A stretch of 17,529 bases of DNA from UBA6265 sp964526965 (lineage in GTDB: Bacteria > Chloroflexota > Chloroflexia > Thermomicrobiales > UBA6265). The stretch's first letter is position 1, and each line of letters starts with the position of its first letter. Location: the NCBI GenBank assembly GCA_964526965.1, contig CAZGML010000042.1, forward strand, positions 1 through 17,529. The letters are read 5' to 3'. Below the pieces are notes generated by a model. It was not told where the DNA came from. It searched no databases and worked only from the letters and a program-made list of their open reading frames with translations. Both the position numbers and the translations under genes were made by a program. Shown piece by piece: positions 9,694 to 17,408 of this stretch.

Positions 9694-10680
9694 TTATACG
9701 GATCGATCCGTCGCCAATTCCAGCAGCTGCTCGAATCCGGCGCGTACGTCGTCGTTTTCAACCACGTCCAGCCGTGCGCGGGCTGCTTCCACATAGTCTC
9801 GCGCGACCTGTTCGGCCTCTGCCAGCGCGTTGGAACCACGAATATCGGCGATCAGTTCATCGACGATTGCCTGGTCGGTGATTTCACCGTCGACGATCCC
9901 GGCGATCGTTGCGCGCTGGGGTGCATCTTCTGGTAACGAGGCGCTGTAGCGCATCACCGGAACGGTAACAACACCCTGGCGCAGGTCGTTGCCGGCTGGC
10001 TTGCCGATTGTTTCGCTGGATTCGCGCAGGTCGAGCACATCGTCAATTACCTGGAAGGCCATACCCAGGTCACTGCCGAACTGACGGAGTTCGCTCACCT
10101 GGTGGTCGTTTCCGCCGCCAAGCAGCGCGCCCATTTCGCCCGCGCCGGCAAAGAGGGCAGCCGTCTTACCGTAGATGCGAGCCTCGTATTCCTTCATGGA
10201 TTGGTCAAGATTATGCGCTTCCAGCGTCTCACGGATTTGCCCGTCGCAAATCTCGGCGAGCGTCGTTGCGAAAATAACCATCACGCGGGGATGTTCCGGT
10301 TTCGCAGCCAAAATCGCGCTTTGGGCGAAGAGGTAGTCTCCAATGAGAATCACTGCCCCTGTACTCAGCTCAGTATTCAACGTGGGGTTACCGCGCCGAA
10401 GAGCTGCCTTGTCGATACTGTCATCGTGTACAAGAGATGCCGTGTGCAAAAGCTCGATGCCCGCGGCCACATCAATGGAGCGTTCGTTAAACGAATTGAA
10501 CGCCCGCGCGGCTAATAGCAGCATCACGGGGCGTAGCCTCTTGCCACCCCCGCTCACAATCGCTTCCAGCATGGTGTTCACCATGGGATAGTCGATTTGT
10601 GCTGCAGATACCAGGGCCTCCTCAACGCGATCGAGGTCTGGCTGCATCATCTCAAACACGTCTTGAGCCTTGACGTTCAA
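9694..10680 (-). CDS. Long-chain polyprenyl diphosphate synthase
   Basis: A 328-residue trans-isoprenyl diphosphate synthase that adds isopentenyl units to an allylic diphosphate. GGGKRLRP is at 44-51, the first Asp-rich motif DDSID at 86-90, and the second DDVLD at 213-217 in FQVIDDVLDL. The residue five before the first motif is Ala81 rather than an aromatic, which in this family goes with long products (hexaprenyl to decaprenyl) rather than farnesyl or geranylgeranyl. The start codon is TTG (10678-10680), supported by GGGGAGG on the complement at 10686-10692. The product could supply the quinone tail or a lipid carrier; the divergent UbiA-type gene is a plausible consumer. Confidence 0.93.
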   Translation of the reverse strand: MNVKAQDVFEMMQPDLDRVEEALVSAAQIDYPMVNTMLEAIVSGGGKRLRPVMLLLAARAFNSFNERSIDVAAGIELLHTASLVHDDSIDKAALRRGNPTLNTELSTGAVILIGDYLFAQSAILAAKPEHPRVMVIFATTLAEICDGQIRETLEAHNLDQSMKEYEARIYGKTAALFAGAGEMGALLGGGNDHQVSELRQFGSDLGMAFQVIDDVLDLRESSETIGKPAGNDLRQGVVTVPVMRYSASLPEDAPQRATIAGIVDGEITDQAIVDELIADIRGSNALAEAEQVARDYVEAARARLDVVENDDVRAGFEQLLELATDRSV

Positions 10681-10734
10681 TGGATCCTCCCCAGAGGTGC
10701 CGTGGATCAGGCATCTCTACACCTTACTCAGCCA

Positions 10735-10764
10735 AGTATCATTGCACTCAATCGGGCGTGTCAA
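10735..10764 (-). promoter_or_regulatory. Promoter of the polyprenyl synthase gene
   Basis: On the complement a perfect TTGACA (10764-10759) and GATACT (10740-10735) are separated by 18 bp, about 55 bases before the TTG start. It is well placed and close to consensus. Confidence 0.55.
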
Positions 10765-10812
10765 CGGAAACATGCACCGTTAAGGCGTGTATAGGTTTTG
10801 GATATATGGTAG

Positions 10813-11685
10813 ATGACGGATTCGCGAACCTGGTTTCACCTTTTACGAGTGCCACAGTGGAGTAAGAATGCTGTTGTTTTTGCGGCGTTGGTGTTTGGTG
10901 ATCCAGAGGTCGATCACGCAATCTGGCGCGCCATTGCTGCGTTCGTCGCGTATTGCGCCATAAGCAGCGCGGGCTACATCATCAACGATCTCATCGATAT
11001 CGACCGGGACCGCATTCATCCCGCCAAGCGATATCGTCCAATAGCCGCTGGAGCAGTCTCCGCGCAAACCAGTATGATCATTGCCATCTTGCTCACGCTC
11101 GCCGGGCTGGTGACTTCGCTGGCGGTGAACCCTGTGCTGTTGCTGGTGATGGTTGGGTACGCGTTGTTAACTACGGTGTACTCACTGCAATTAAAGAATG
11201 TGGTCCTACTCGATGCATTCATCATCGCTACCGGATTCCTGTTGCGAGCAGTGGCGGGCGCGGCCGCTGTGGAAGTTCCCGTTTCGGCATGGCTCATGCT
11301 GTGCACCATGCTATTGGCGCTCTTTCTCGCGTTTGGAAAGCGCCGAAGCGAACTGGTGAGCCTGAACAGGCAAGCGACTGGGCATCGAGCGGTTTTGGCT
11401 GGTTACAGCGTACCGCTATTGGACCAACTCCTGGTTATCACGGCAGCGTGCACCATCATGGCCTACAGCTTCTACAGCTTCACGTCCGAATCAGTACCTC
11501 GAAACGGACTCATGATGCTCACCGTCCCTTTTGTGATGTTCGCCGTGTTTCGATATTTGCTGCTGATCATGCGGCGAGGAGAAGGCGGTGCGCCGGAAAT
11601 TCTGCTTTGGAAAGATAAGCCATTGCTCACGTCAGTTCTGTCATGGGGAGTGGTGGCCCTGGGCATTATGACTGTTGTAGACTAA
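10813..11685 (+). CDS. UbiA-family prenyltransferase, DPPR-synthase-like
   Basis: A 290-residue polytopic membrane protein with about eight to nine hydrophobic segments. The Mg-diphosphate motif NDLIDIDRD is at 58-66, followed directly by HPAKRYRPIAAG. The opening RVPQWSKNAVVFAAL and the KRRSEL segment are characteristic of 5-phosphoribosyl-1-diphosphate:decaprenyl-phosphate phosphoribosyltransferase (Rv3806c type), which makes the first lipid-linked precursor of decaprenylphosphoryl-arabinose. The divergent long-chain polyprenyl synthase fits a polyprenyl-phosphate acceptor. None of the epimerase genes (DprE1/DprE2) is in the window, so the pathway is not proven. The ribosome site before ATG 10813 is weak. 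A quinone-type prenyltransferase is the alternative. Confidence 0.82.
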   Translation: MTDSRTWFHLLRVPQWSKNAVVFAALVFGDPEVDHAIWRAIAAFVAYCAISSAGYIINDLIDIDRDRIHPAKRYRPIAAGAVSAQTSMIIAILLTLAGLVTSLAVNPVLLLVMVGYALLTTVYSLQLKNVVLLDAFIIATGFLLRAVAGAAAVEVPVSAWLMLCTMLLALFLAFGKRRSELVSLNRQATGHRAVLAGYSVPLLDQLLVITAACTIMAYSFYSFTSESVPRNGLMMLTVPFVMFAVFRYLLLIMRRGEGGAPEILLWKDKPLLTSVLSWGVVALGIMTVVD

Positions 11686-11692
11686 TGCAACT

Positions 11693-11720
11693 CACGGATG
11701 GTAAGTTGATATGATCCGTG
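11693..11720 (+). other. Inverted repeat after the UbiA gene
   Basis: CACGGAT (11693-11699) and ATCCGTG (11714-11720) are perfect arms around 14 bases. It could be a weak terminator for the UbiA gene or an operator for hsp20; there is no T-run. Confidence 0.3.
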
Positions 11721-11741
11721 GCATACAAGTGTCACAGCGTG

Positions 11742-11747
11742 TATACT
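11742..11747 (+). promoter_or_regulatory. Possible hsp20 -10 element
   Basis: TATACT (five of six) lies 82 bases before hsp20, but the -35 position is poor. No CIRCE element is present. This may be the start site of the hsp20-lon unit or of no use at all. Confidence 0.28.
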
Positions 11748-11829
11748 ACTGTATGTGCTACGAAGAACAGAATCCTTGAATGGAACCAGTAGCCATTAAT
11801 CCGAATACGAACAACAGAAGGAGTGCCAC

Positions 11830-12285
11830 ATGATCGTCGTTCGACGGGTTCGCCCTCGACCACAATCAAGAAAACATAGCGACATCGACTCCATGCTCCT
11901 CTCCATGCTTGGATCAAGCACCGCGGCCGATCGTAATCGCCGCCCTGTATGGCGGCCGCCGGTTGAGGTTTTCGAGACGGAAGACACACTGGAGATCGTT
12001 GCCGAAATTGCCGGAATGAACCCGGATGAGATCGACATCGTGCTCGAAGGGGATGTGCTCACGATTCAGGGAGAGCGCCCGGATCCGTGCTCGGAGCAAC
12101 ATCGTAGCTACCATATCGCACGAATCGGTTATGGACCGTTCGCAGTAGAAATTCGATTGCCGTTCCAGGTTGAGGCAGATGCTGCCGAAGCCTCCTATGA
12201 AAACGGCTTCCTGCGGGTTTCTCTGAAGCGCGTCGAAGGGGTCACCATCGTCCCAAAGCGCGTTATTCCCCAGAACGAAAAGTAG
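11830..12285 (+). CDS. hsp20: Small heat shock protein, Hsp20/alpha-crystallin family
   Basis: A 151-residue ATP-independent holdase that binds unfolding proteins. After a basic N terminus (RRVRPRPQSRK), the alpha-crystallin domain spans about residues 40-140. It opens with PPVEVFETEDTLEIVAEIAG, continues through LEGDVLTIQGERP and ends with YENGFLRVSLKR, the family's usual closing strand. The C-terminal region holds VPKRVIP, which could give an I/V-x-I/V-type tail contact. ATG 11830 follows AAGGAG. The gene is 15 bases from lon and almost certainly co-transcribed with it, pairing holding and degradation of misfolded proteins. Confidence 0.93.
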   Translation: MIVVRRVRPRPQSRKHSDIDSMLLSMLGSSTAADRNRRPVWRPPVEVFETEDTLEIVAEIAGMNPDEIDIVLEGDVLTIQGERPDPCSEQHRSYHIARIGYGPFAVEIRLPFQVEADAAEASYENGFLRVSLKRVEGVTIVPKRVIPQNEK

Positions 12286-12300
12286 CCAAGGAGAATTAAT

Positions 12301-14919
12301 GTGACGAATTACGACGATAAGAAAAACCTCCCCGAGGAAGAAGAACGGGACGAGGCTGAAGAAACCAACCAGCAGCCCGAAGGTGTATCGGAAGCAACTG
12401 ACGTCAACATCGAGCTCGAGTTCCAGCCGGCTGATTCAGCTGACGAGAACGAGAGTGACGGTGAAAACGAGGGTGACGAGAGCGAAGGCGAGGTTGTGAA
12501 CACCGAGCCAGTAGAGGAAGTACTGCCACTGCTACCACTGAAGGCAACAGTGATTCTTCCGCATACGCTTGTTCCGCTCGCCGCTGCCCAGGAACGATCT
12601 CTTCGCCTCATCGATTCCGTCATGCAGGATGACCGCATGGTCGCCATGGTGATGCAGAAGGACGCCGAGCAAGATGACGCCGGTCCGGATGACATTGTTT
12701 CCGTTGGCTCAGTTGCAACCATCCACCAGATGATGCGCGTGCCAGATGGCACCATGCGTCTCGCCGTTCAGGGGCTGGAGCGAATGGAAATCCTCGAAAT
12801 TGTCGAGGAGGAGCCGTTCCTTAAGGCTCGTGTCCGCCGTACACCCGAAAACGCTGGCGATTCCGTTGAGCTGGAGGCACTGGCCCGCAACGCGCACGAA
12901 CTCTTCGAGCGCACCGTTGGCCTTGTGCAGCACCTGCCAGACGAACTGCTCATTGCATCGATGAATGCACTGGATGATCCTGTGCATCTCTCGTACCTCA
13001 TTGCATCCAACCTTCGCATGGAGCCGGAAGAGCGACAGCAGGTTCTGGAAATGGAGGAGATCTCCGAGAAGCTCAAGTTCATCATCGCCTACCTGACCAA
13101 GGAACTGGAAGTGCTCGAACTCGGGCGCAAGATCCAGACAGACGTCCAGGAAGAAATGGGCAAGAGCCAGCGCGAATACTTCCTGCGCGAGCAGATGAAG
13201 GCCATCCAGAAGGAACTGGGCGAAGGCAACGAGCAGGAGGCCGAGGTTACCGAACTGCGAGAGCAGATCGAGAAGAGCGGCATGCCCGACGAGGCCCGCA
13301 GGGAAGCCGAGCGCGAGCTTGACCGTCTCTCCAAGTTGCCGCCGGCCGCTGCTGAATACGGCGTTATTAAGACCTATCTCGATTGGCTCGTGAGCCTCCC
13401 ATGGGACGTCTCAACCGAGCACGAGATCGATATCAAGAAGACGCGCCAAATCCTCGACGAGGATCACTACGGACTCGAGAAGATCAAGGATCGCATCCTC
13501 GAATACCTCGCTGTTCGCAAACTCAAGATGGACCAGGCGGCTGAAGCTGGCGAAGACGTTGTTCATCGTGAGCCGATTCTTGTATTCGTCGGCCCACCAG
13601 GCGTCGGTAAGACCAGCCTGGCCCAGAGTATCGCCCGGGCGCTTGGCCGTGAACTTACACGTATGAGTCTCGGCGGCGTGCGCGATGAAAGCGAAATCCG
13701 CGGTCACCGTCGCACCTACGTCGGTGCAATGCCCGGACGCATTATCCAGGGCATCCGTCGCGCCGGCTCCAACGACCCGGTGTTCGTGCTGGACGAGGTC
13801 GACAAGCTCGGCAACGACTGGCGTGGTGATCCATCCTCCGCATTGCTGGAGGTGCTGGATCCGGAGCAGAACTCCGACTTCCGCGATCATTACCTGGACG
13901 TGCCATTCGACCTCAGCAAGGTGATGTTCATCGCCACTGCGAATATGTTGGATACCGTTCCGGCACCGCTGCGAGACCGCATGGAGATCATCGAGCTCAG
14001 TAGCTACACCGATGACGACAAGCTCGAAATCGGCAAGCGCTACCTCATTCCAAAGCAGATGGAAGCGAACGGTATCGAAAACTACGACATCGAGTGGGAG
14101 GATGATGCGATCATGGCCATCATCCAGCAGTACACGCGAGAGTCTGGTGTTCGTAACCTTGAGCGAGAGATCGGTACGGCCGCGCGGAAGATCGCGACGA
14201 AGGTCGCCGAAGGCGCTGAGATTCCGAGTGTCATTACTCGGGCTGAAATCCGCGATTACCTCGGACGCCCCCGCTACTTCTACGAAGAGCTGGAGCAGCG
14301 CACATCACAGCCAGGTGTCGCTATTGGGGTCGGAGTGAATGCGTTTGGTGGCGATATCATGTTCGTGGAGGCTACACGAATGCCCGGTAAGGGCGGCATG
14401 AATATCACCGGCCAGCTCGGTGATGTGATGAAGGAATCTGCCACGGCAGCGTTCTCCTACGTACGAGCCCGTGCCAAGGATCTGGGTATCGACCCAGATT
14501 TCTACAAGGACACGGACATCCACGTACACGTTCCTGCCGGAGCAATTCCGAAGGACGGACCATCAGCAGGTGTCGCGATTACAACCGCGCTCATCTCGCT
14601 GCTCACCGAGGTGCCCGTGCGAGGCGACGTGGCCATGACCGGTGAGTTCACGCTCCGCGGCCAGGTGTTGCCGGTGGGCGGCATCAAGGAAAAGGCCCTT
14701 GGTGCACTTCGCGCCGGAGCCAAGACCTTCATCTTGCCCAAGCGCAACGAGGTTGATCTCGACGATCTGCCGGAGGATGTTCGCGAAGAAATGACCTTCG
14801 TCCTGGCAGATACGCTGGAAGACGCGCTCGCTGTCAGCATGCCGAAGGAGTTCCACGACGTTCGCTCCGGCGAACCTGGCGAGGCCGACAAGCCCGCCCA
14901 GCCGGCAATGAACGCGTAG
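12301..14919 (+). CDS. lon: ATP-dependent protease Lon
   Basis: An 872-residue LonA-type AAA+ serine protease that degrades misfolded and regulatory proteins in the cytoplasm. The family N domain begins at LPLLPLKATVILPH (residue 75). It is followed by a coiled-coil stretch (KSQREYFLREQMKAIQKELG), Walker A GPPGVGKT (431-438), Walker B VLDEVDK with D498-E499, and the peptidase domain with PKDGPSAG (catalytic S755) and GGIKEKALGA (catalytic K796). The first 73 residues are an extra acidic extension with about 29 Asp/Glu. The start is GTG 12301, with AAGGAG 8-9 bases upstream; the nearby ATG at 12299 is followed by a stop. It is second in the hsp20-lon unit and is closed by a strong terminator. 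Confidence 0.97.
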   Translation: MTNYDDKKNLPEEEERDEAEETNQQPEGVSEATDVNIELEFQPADSADENESDGENEGDESEGEVVNTEPVEEVLPLLPLKATVILPHTLVPLAAAQERSLRLIDSVMQDDRMVAMVMQKDAEQDDAGPDDIVSVGSVATIHQMMRVPDGTMRLAVQGLERMEILEIVEEEPFLKARVRRTPENAGDSVELEALARNAHELFERTVGLVQHLPDELLIASMNALDDPVHLSYLIASNLRMEPEERQQVLEMEEISEKLKFIIAYLTKELEVLELGRKIQTDVQEEMGKSQREYFLREQMKAIQKELGEGNEQEAEVTELREQIEKSGMPDEARREAERELDRLSKLPPAAAEYGVIKTYLDWLVSLPWDVSTEHEIDIKKTRQILDEDHYGLEKIKDRILEYLAVRKLKMDQAAEAGEDVVHREPILVFVGPPGVGKTSLAQSIARALGRELTRMSLGGVRDESEIRGHRRTYVGAMPGRIIQGIRRAGSNDPVFVLDEVDKLGNDWRGDPSSALLEVLDPEQNSDFRDHYLDVPFDLSKVMFIATANMLDTVPAPLRDRMEIIELSSYTDDDKLEIGKRYLIPKQMEANGIENYDIEWEDDAIMAIIQQYTRESGVRNLEREIGTAARKIATKVAEGAEIPSVITRAEIRDYLGRPRYFYEELEQRTSQPGVAIGVGVNAFGGDIMFVEATRMPGKGGMNITGQLGDVMKESATAAFSYVRARAKDLGIDPDFYKDTDIHVHVPAGAIPKDGPSAGVAITTALISLLTEVPVRGDVAMTGEFTLRGQVLPVGGIKEKALGALRAGAKTFILPKRNEVDLDDLPEDVREEMTFVLADTLEDALAVSMPKEFHDVRSGEPGEADKPAQPAMNA

Positions 14920-14951
14920 TCGCTGTTTCCGCAAACGCAACACATCACTGT

Positions 14952-14996
14952 ACGGGCGGGGTCGAGATATTCTCGACCCCGCCCGTTTTCGTTTCA
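14952..14996 (+). terminator. Intrinsic terminator of hsp20-lon
   Basis: A perfect 16-bp stem (14952-14967 with 14971-14986) closes on a TAT loop and runs into TTTTCGTTTC. It lies 32 bases after the lon stop. Confidence 0.92.
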
Positions 14997-15183
14997 TCCT
15001 GGCGCGGGCGTTGAGATTAGGTGATCAATATGCTAGTTTGAAGCTGTTACGGCATATCGGCAGAAAAATATAGGGACGTCGTGGAAACGGCTCGGTAAGA
15101 AGGTTGCCTGAGCTTCGATTGAGGTCTCGGTCGCACTACCGAAGCGACTGGCCTTTGGTCTTGATTTCAGAGGAGGCATGCCG
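14997..15183 (+). other. Spacer before the small membrane protein
   Basis: These 187 bases contain no coding frame I trust. TTGAGA at 15011-15016, TTGAAG at 15038-15043 and TATAGG at 15069-15074 are promoter-like hexamers, but none is paired at the right spacing. A promoter must lie here because lon ends with a strong terminator; I cannot place it. Confidence 0.35.
15171..15176 (+). promoter_or_regulatory. Ribosome binding site that decides the start at 15184
   Basis: AGGAGG is only one base before ATG 15178 but seven bases before ATG 15184. The second ATG is therefore the likely start. Confidence 0.65.
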
Positions 15184-15402
15184 ATGCCAATCATCGGTGT
15201 CGCTATTATTCTGTTGCTTATCGGGCTGGTCGGCGGATCGTTCTCGTGGGAGGTTCGCCTTTGGATTACCATCGTCAGTGCGTTGGTTACCGCCTACGGC
15301 GCGTGGTATGCGTTCATTGACGATAGTGGTTCAGGTAAAGAGTTGCTCTTTCCTGTTGGTCTTACGGTTACGTTCATCTTTCTCTTTTCACTTGCCGTTT
15401 AG
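15184..15402 (+). CDS. Small membrane protein of unknown function
   Basis: A 72-residue protein made almost entirely of three hydrophobic segments: PIIGVAIILLLIGLVGG at the N terminus, LWITIVSALVTAYGAWYAF in the middle and LLFPVGLTVTFIFLFSLAV at the C terminus. They are joined by SFSWEVR and the polar loop DDSGSGKE. The excellent ribosome site and the terminator just downstream support a real, separately transcribed gene. I do not recognise a family and give no function. It is not part of lon's transcript and converges on the amidase pair. Confidence 0.72.
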   Translation: MPIIGVAIILLLIGLVGGSFSWEVRLWITIVSALVTAYGAWYAFIDDSGSGKELLFPVGLTVTFIFLFSLAV

Positions 15403-15455
15403 CAGTTGCACAGAAGGTGCGCGACCCCAGACGCCCCGCCATTTGAGAGGAATTA

Positions 15456-15488
15456 AAAAGCGGAGCCAACTCGTTTGGCTCCGCTTTT
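15456..15488. terminator. Bidirectional intrinsic terminator
   Basis: A 14-bp stem (15456-15469 with 15475-15488, loop CTCGT) has A-run and T-run flanks, so it can end transcripts from both sides: the small membrane protein on the plus strand and the amidase operon on the minus strand. Confidence 0.88.
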
Positions 15489-15515
15489 CAGTTTTCTACA
15501 CGTGAATAGATGGGG

Positions 15516-16250
15516 TTACTTCTTGTCGGCGTAGTTCTTCGCTGCTGAAATCAGATCATTGAAGAGGGATTGGTTCTTCTCATCCGCAGACGCCAGTCGT
15601 TCCGGATGCCACTGTGTACCCACGGCGTACGTTTGGTTCGGTGCGTACACCGCTTCAATGATTCCATCGTCCGATTTCGCCACAACTTCCAGTGAATCGG
15701 CAACCTCGCCGAGGGCCTGATGATGGAATGAGTTGATCTTCACAGTACCGGTGCCCATCGCTTCCGCGAAGGGATTGTCACCTGAAACCTCGACTTCATC
15801 GAACGCCTCGTGTTCACCCACGTTCTGATTGCGCTGCAGGTGCTCTTTTTTGGAGTCGGTTTGCGAAGGGATGTCCTGAATCAGGTCGCCGCCCTGTTGC
15901 ACATTCATTACCTGCACACCACGGCAAATGGCCAGTACCGGTATATCTCGCTCGAACGCGGATTTCATCATCTTCATCTCGAAGGAATCGCGCTCGTTGT
16001 CAATGCCGCTGACGGTCTCGTGATTTTCCTGGTTAAAAAGGGATGCTTCGATATCTCCACCGCCGGAGAAGACGATTCCATCAAGCATGTCTAACAGTGC
16101 GTCCGTGTTTTGGACGTGGAGCGGCAGGATTACCGGCACACCGCCGGCTCGCTCGATTGCCTGGGTGTAATCAACTGCCAGGTTGTGGGTGCGAACACCC
16201 AACTTGTTGTCGCTCGCGGAAGGTGTAACGCCAATTACTGGACTGGTCAT
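15516..16250 (-). CDS. Gamma-glutamyl-GABA hydrolase-like amidase (peptidase C26), downstream copy
   Basis: A 244-residue class I glutamine-amidotransferase-fold hydrolase of the PuuD type, which releases glutamate from gamma-glutamyl amides such as gamma-glutamyl-GABA. The nucleophile is C109 in AICRGVQ, and the rest of the triad is H215 and E217 in WHPE. SGGGDIE and NSFHHQ are the other family blocks. Its ATG overlaps the TGA of the neighbouring paralogue as ATGA, so it is the second gene of a coupled pair; there is no strong ribosome site of its own. No signal peptide is seen. Other genes of putrescine degradation (PuuA, PuuB, PuuC) are absent, so the actual gamma-glutamyl substrate is open. 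Confidence 0.9.
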   Translation of the reverse strand: MTSPVIGVTPSASDNKLGVRTHNLAVDYTQAIERAGGVPVILPLHVQNTDALLDMLDGIVFSGGGDIEASLFNQENHETVSGIDNERDSFEMKMMKSAFERDIPVLAICRGVQVMNVQQGGDLIQDIPSQTDSKKEHLQRNQNVGEHEAFDEVEVSGDNPFAEAMGTGTVKINSFHHQALGEVADSLEVVAKSDDGIIEAVYAPNQTYAVGTQWHPERLASADEKNQSLFNDLISAAKNYADKK

Positions 16251-17017
16251 ACGAACTCTGGAACCTCTCTGTTGCTGGATTGCATTCGATACGCATTTGC
16301 CGCTTCTACGAATGCCCGAAAAATCGCGGCGTGTTCGTCATGGTTGTCGGCCAGCAGCTCAGGATGCCACTGCACCGCGACGCCAAACGTCATATCCGGG
16401 TTATAAACCGCTTCGATCACGCCGTCTGCCGTTTCGGCCATAGTGCGCAGATTTGGAGCCAGAATTCCAATGCACTGGTGATGGAAAGAGTTCACTTGCA
16501 GTTCCTGCTGACCAACAATCGATCTCAGCGGATGGTCACCTTCGGCCAGCAAAGCATCCTGGAAGGTCTTATCCTGGCCGACCTTCTCATCCTGCTGCCG
16601 ATGCTGCTGGGCGTTCTCGACAAGATCAGGGATATCCTGCAGCAACGTGCCACCGTAGGCGACATTGAGAATCTGTAGTCCGCGGCATATTCCGAAGAGT
16701 GGCATATCTCGCGCGACCGCTGCATGTACGAGCGCGAGCTCAAAGGCATCGCGTTCAGCGTCAATCTCCTCGGTCTTTTCATGCCGGGTTTGGCCGAACT
16801 CCTTCGGATCGATATCACCCCCACCGGTAACAATCACGGCATCCAGGCGATCGAGCAGCAATTCGATGTCCGTATTGTTCGATGGCAGCATCACAGGAAT
16901 GCCACCGGCGTTGATCACAGCCTGGGAGTAGTGCTCATTAAGCGTATGAAGCCGGAAGGTTCCGTGCTCCATTTCTTTCCGCTCGGGGGTCGGGGTCAAT
17001 CCTATTAATGGTTTCAT
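16247..17017 (-). CDS. Gamma-glutamyl-GABA hydrolase-like amidase (peptidase C26), upstream copy
   Basis: A 256-residue paralogue of the following gene with the same architecture: GLTPTPE at the N terminus, TGGGDIDP near 64-71, nucleophile C111 in GICRGLQILNV, NSFHHQ and the WHPE dyad H218/E220. It retains GICRGLQ, the commoner form of the motif, where the partner has AICRGVQ. GGAGAT about ten bases before ATG on the complement is a moderate ribosome site. It is the first gene of a two-gene unit transcribed leftwards to the bidirectional terminator. Both copies keep a complete triad, so neither looks like a decaying duplicate. Confidence 0.9.
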   Translation of the reverse strand: MKPLIGLTPTPERKEMEHGTFRLHTLNEHYSQAVINAGGIPVMLPSNNTDIELLLDRLDAVIVTGGGDIDPKEFGQTRHEKTEEIDAERDAFELALVHAAVARDMPLFGICRGLQILNVAYGGTLLQDIPDLVENAQQHRQQDEKVGQDKTFQDALLAEGDHPLRSIVGQQELQVNSFHHQCIGILAPNLRTMAETADGVIEAVYNPDMTFGVAVQWHPELLADNHDEHAAIFRAFVEAANAYRMQSSNREVPEFV

Positions 17018-17148
17018 GTGTATAGATCTCCGGATCGTAAGGGGTTTATCTCGAGATAGAGACGAGGCTACCCGGAGTATAGGACGGACTTATGTTTCCC
17101 GAAAGGGAGGGGCGTGCACAGTGGGTGCGAGGCTTCGTAAACATTTCC

Positions 17149-17177
17149 TTGACAACGTGATCTTCGCCTCGTAGTAT
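17149..17177 (+). promoter_or_regulatory. Tandem promoter 1
   Basis: A perfect TTGACA (17149-17154) is followed after 17 bp by TAGTAT (17172-17177). Confidence 0.6.
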
Positions 17178-17238
17178 TCCCTCGGTCCGCTGAAACGCGG
17201 CACCAAATTCCGGGTCGGAAATACCTCCACACGAGTGG

Positions 17239-17268
17239 TTGACGCAACGGAAATCGACATGGTACATT
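17239..17268 (+). promoter_or_regulatory. Tandem promoter 2
   Basis: TTGACG (17239-17244) and TACATT (17263-17268) are separated by 18 bp. The -10 box is bracketed by perfect arms ACATGG and CCATGT. Confidence 0.6.
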
Positions 17269-17350
17269 CCATGTCCGTCGGAGCTGACAAGCACCGACAA
17301 TCCGGCTCGCTCAGGCGGCCGGCGCCGAACGGCAGACGTTTAACACGTTC

Positions 17351-17380
17351 TTGACGGTTGGCGAAAGGGTGTGGTACATT
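17351..17380 (+). promoter_or_regulatory. Tandem promoter 3
   Basis: TTGACG (17351-17356) and TACATT (17375-17380) repeat the hexamers and the 18-bp spacing of promoter 2 exactly, including GG before the -10 box. The flanks TGTG and CACA are again complementary. Confidence 0.6.
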
Positions 17381-17389
17381 ACACATCCG

Positions 17390-17408
17390 CTGGTGACAGA
17401 GTCACCAG
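17390..17408 (+). other. Leader hairpin after tandem promoter 3
   Basis: CTGGTGAC and GTCACCAG form an 8-bp stem with an AGA loop, close to the expected transcription start of promoter 3. It may protect the 5' end of the RNA. Confidence 0.45.

Noticed and set aside
15178..15183. ATG 15178 as the start of the small membrane protein
   Set aside because: Only one base separates it from AGGAGG; ATG 15184 has a normal seven-base gap.
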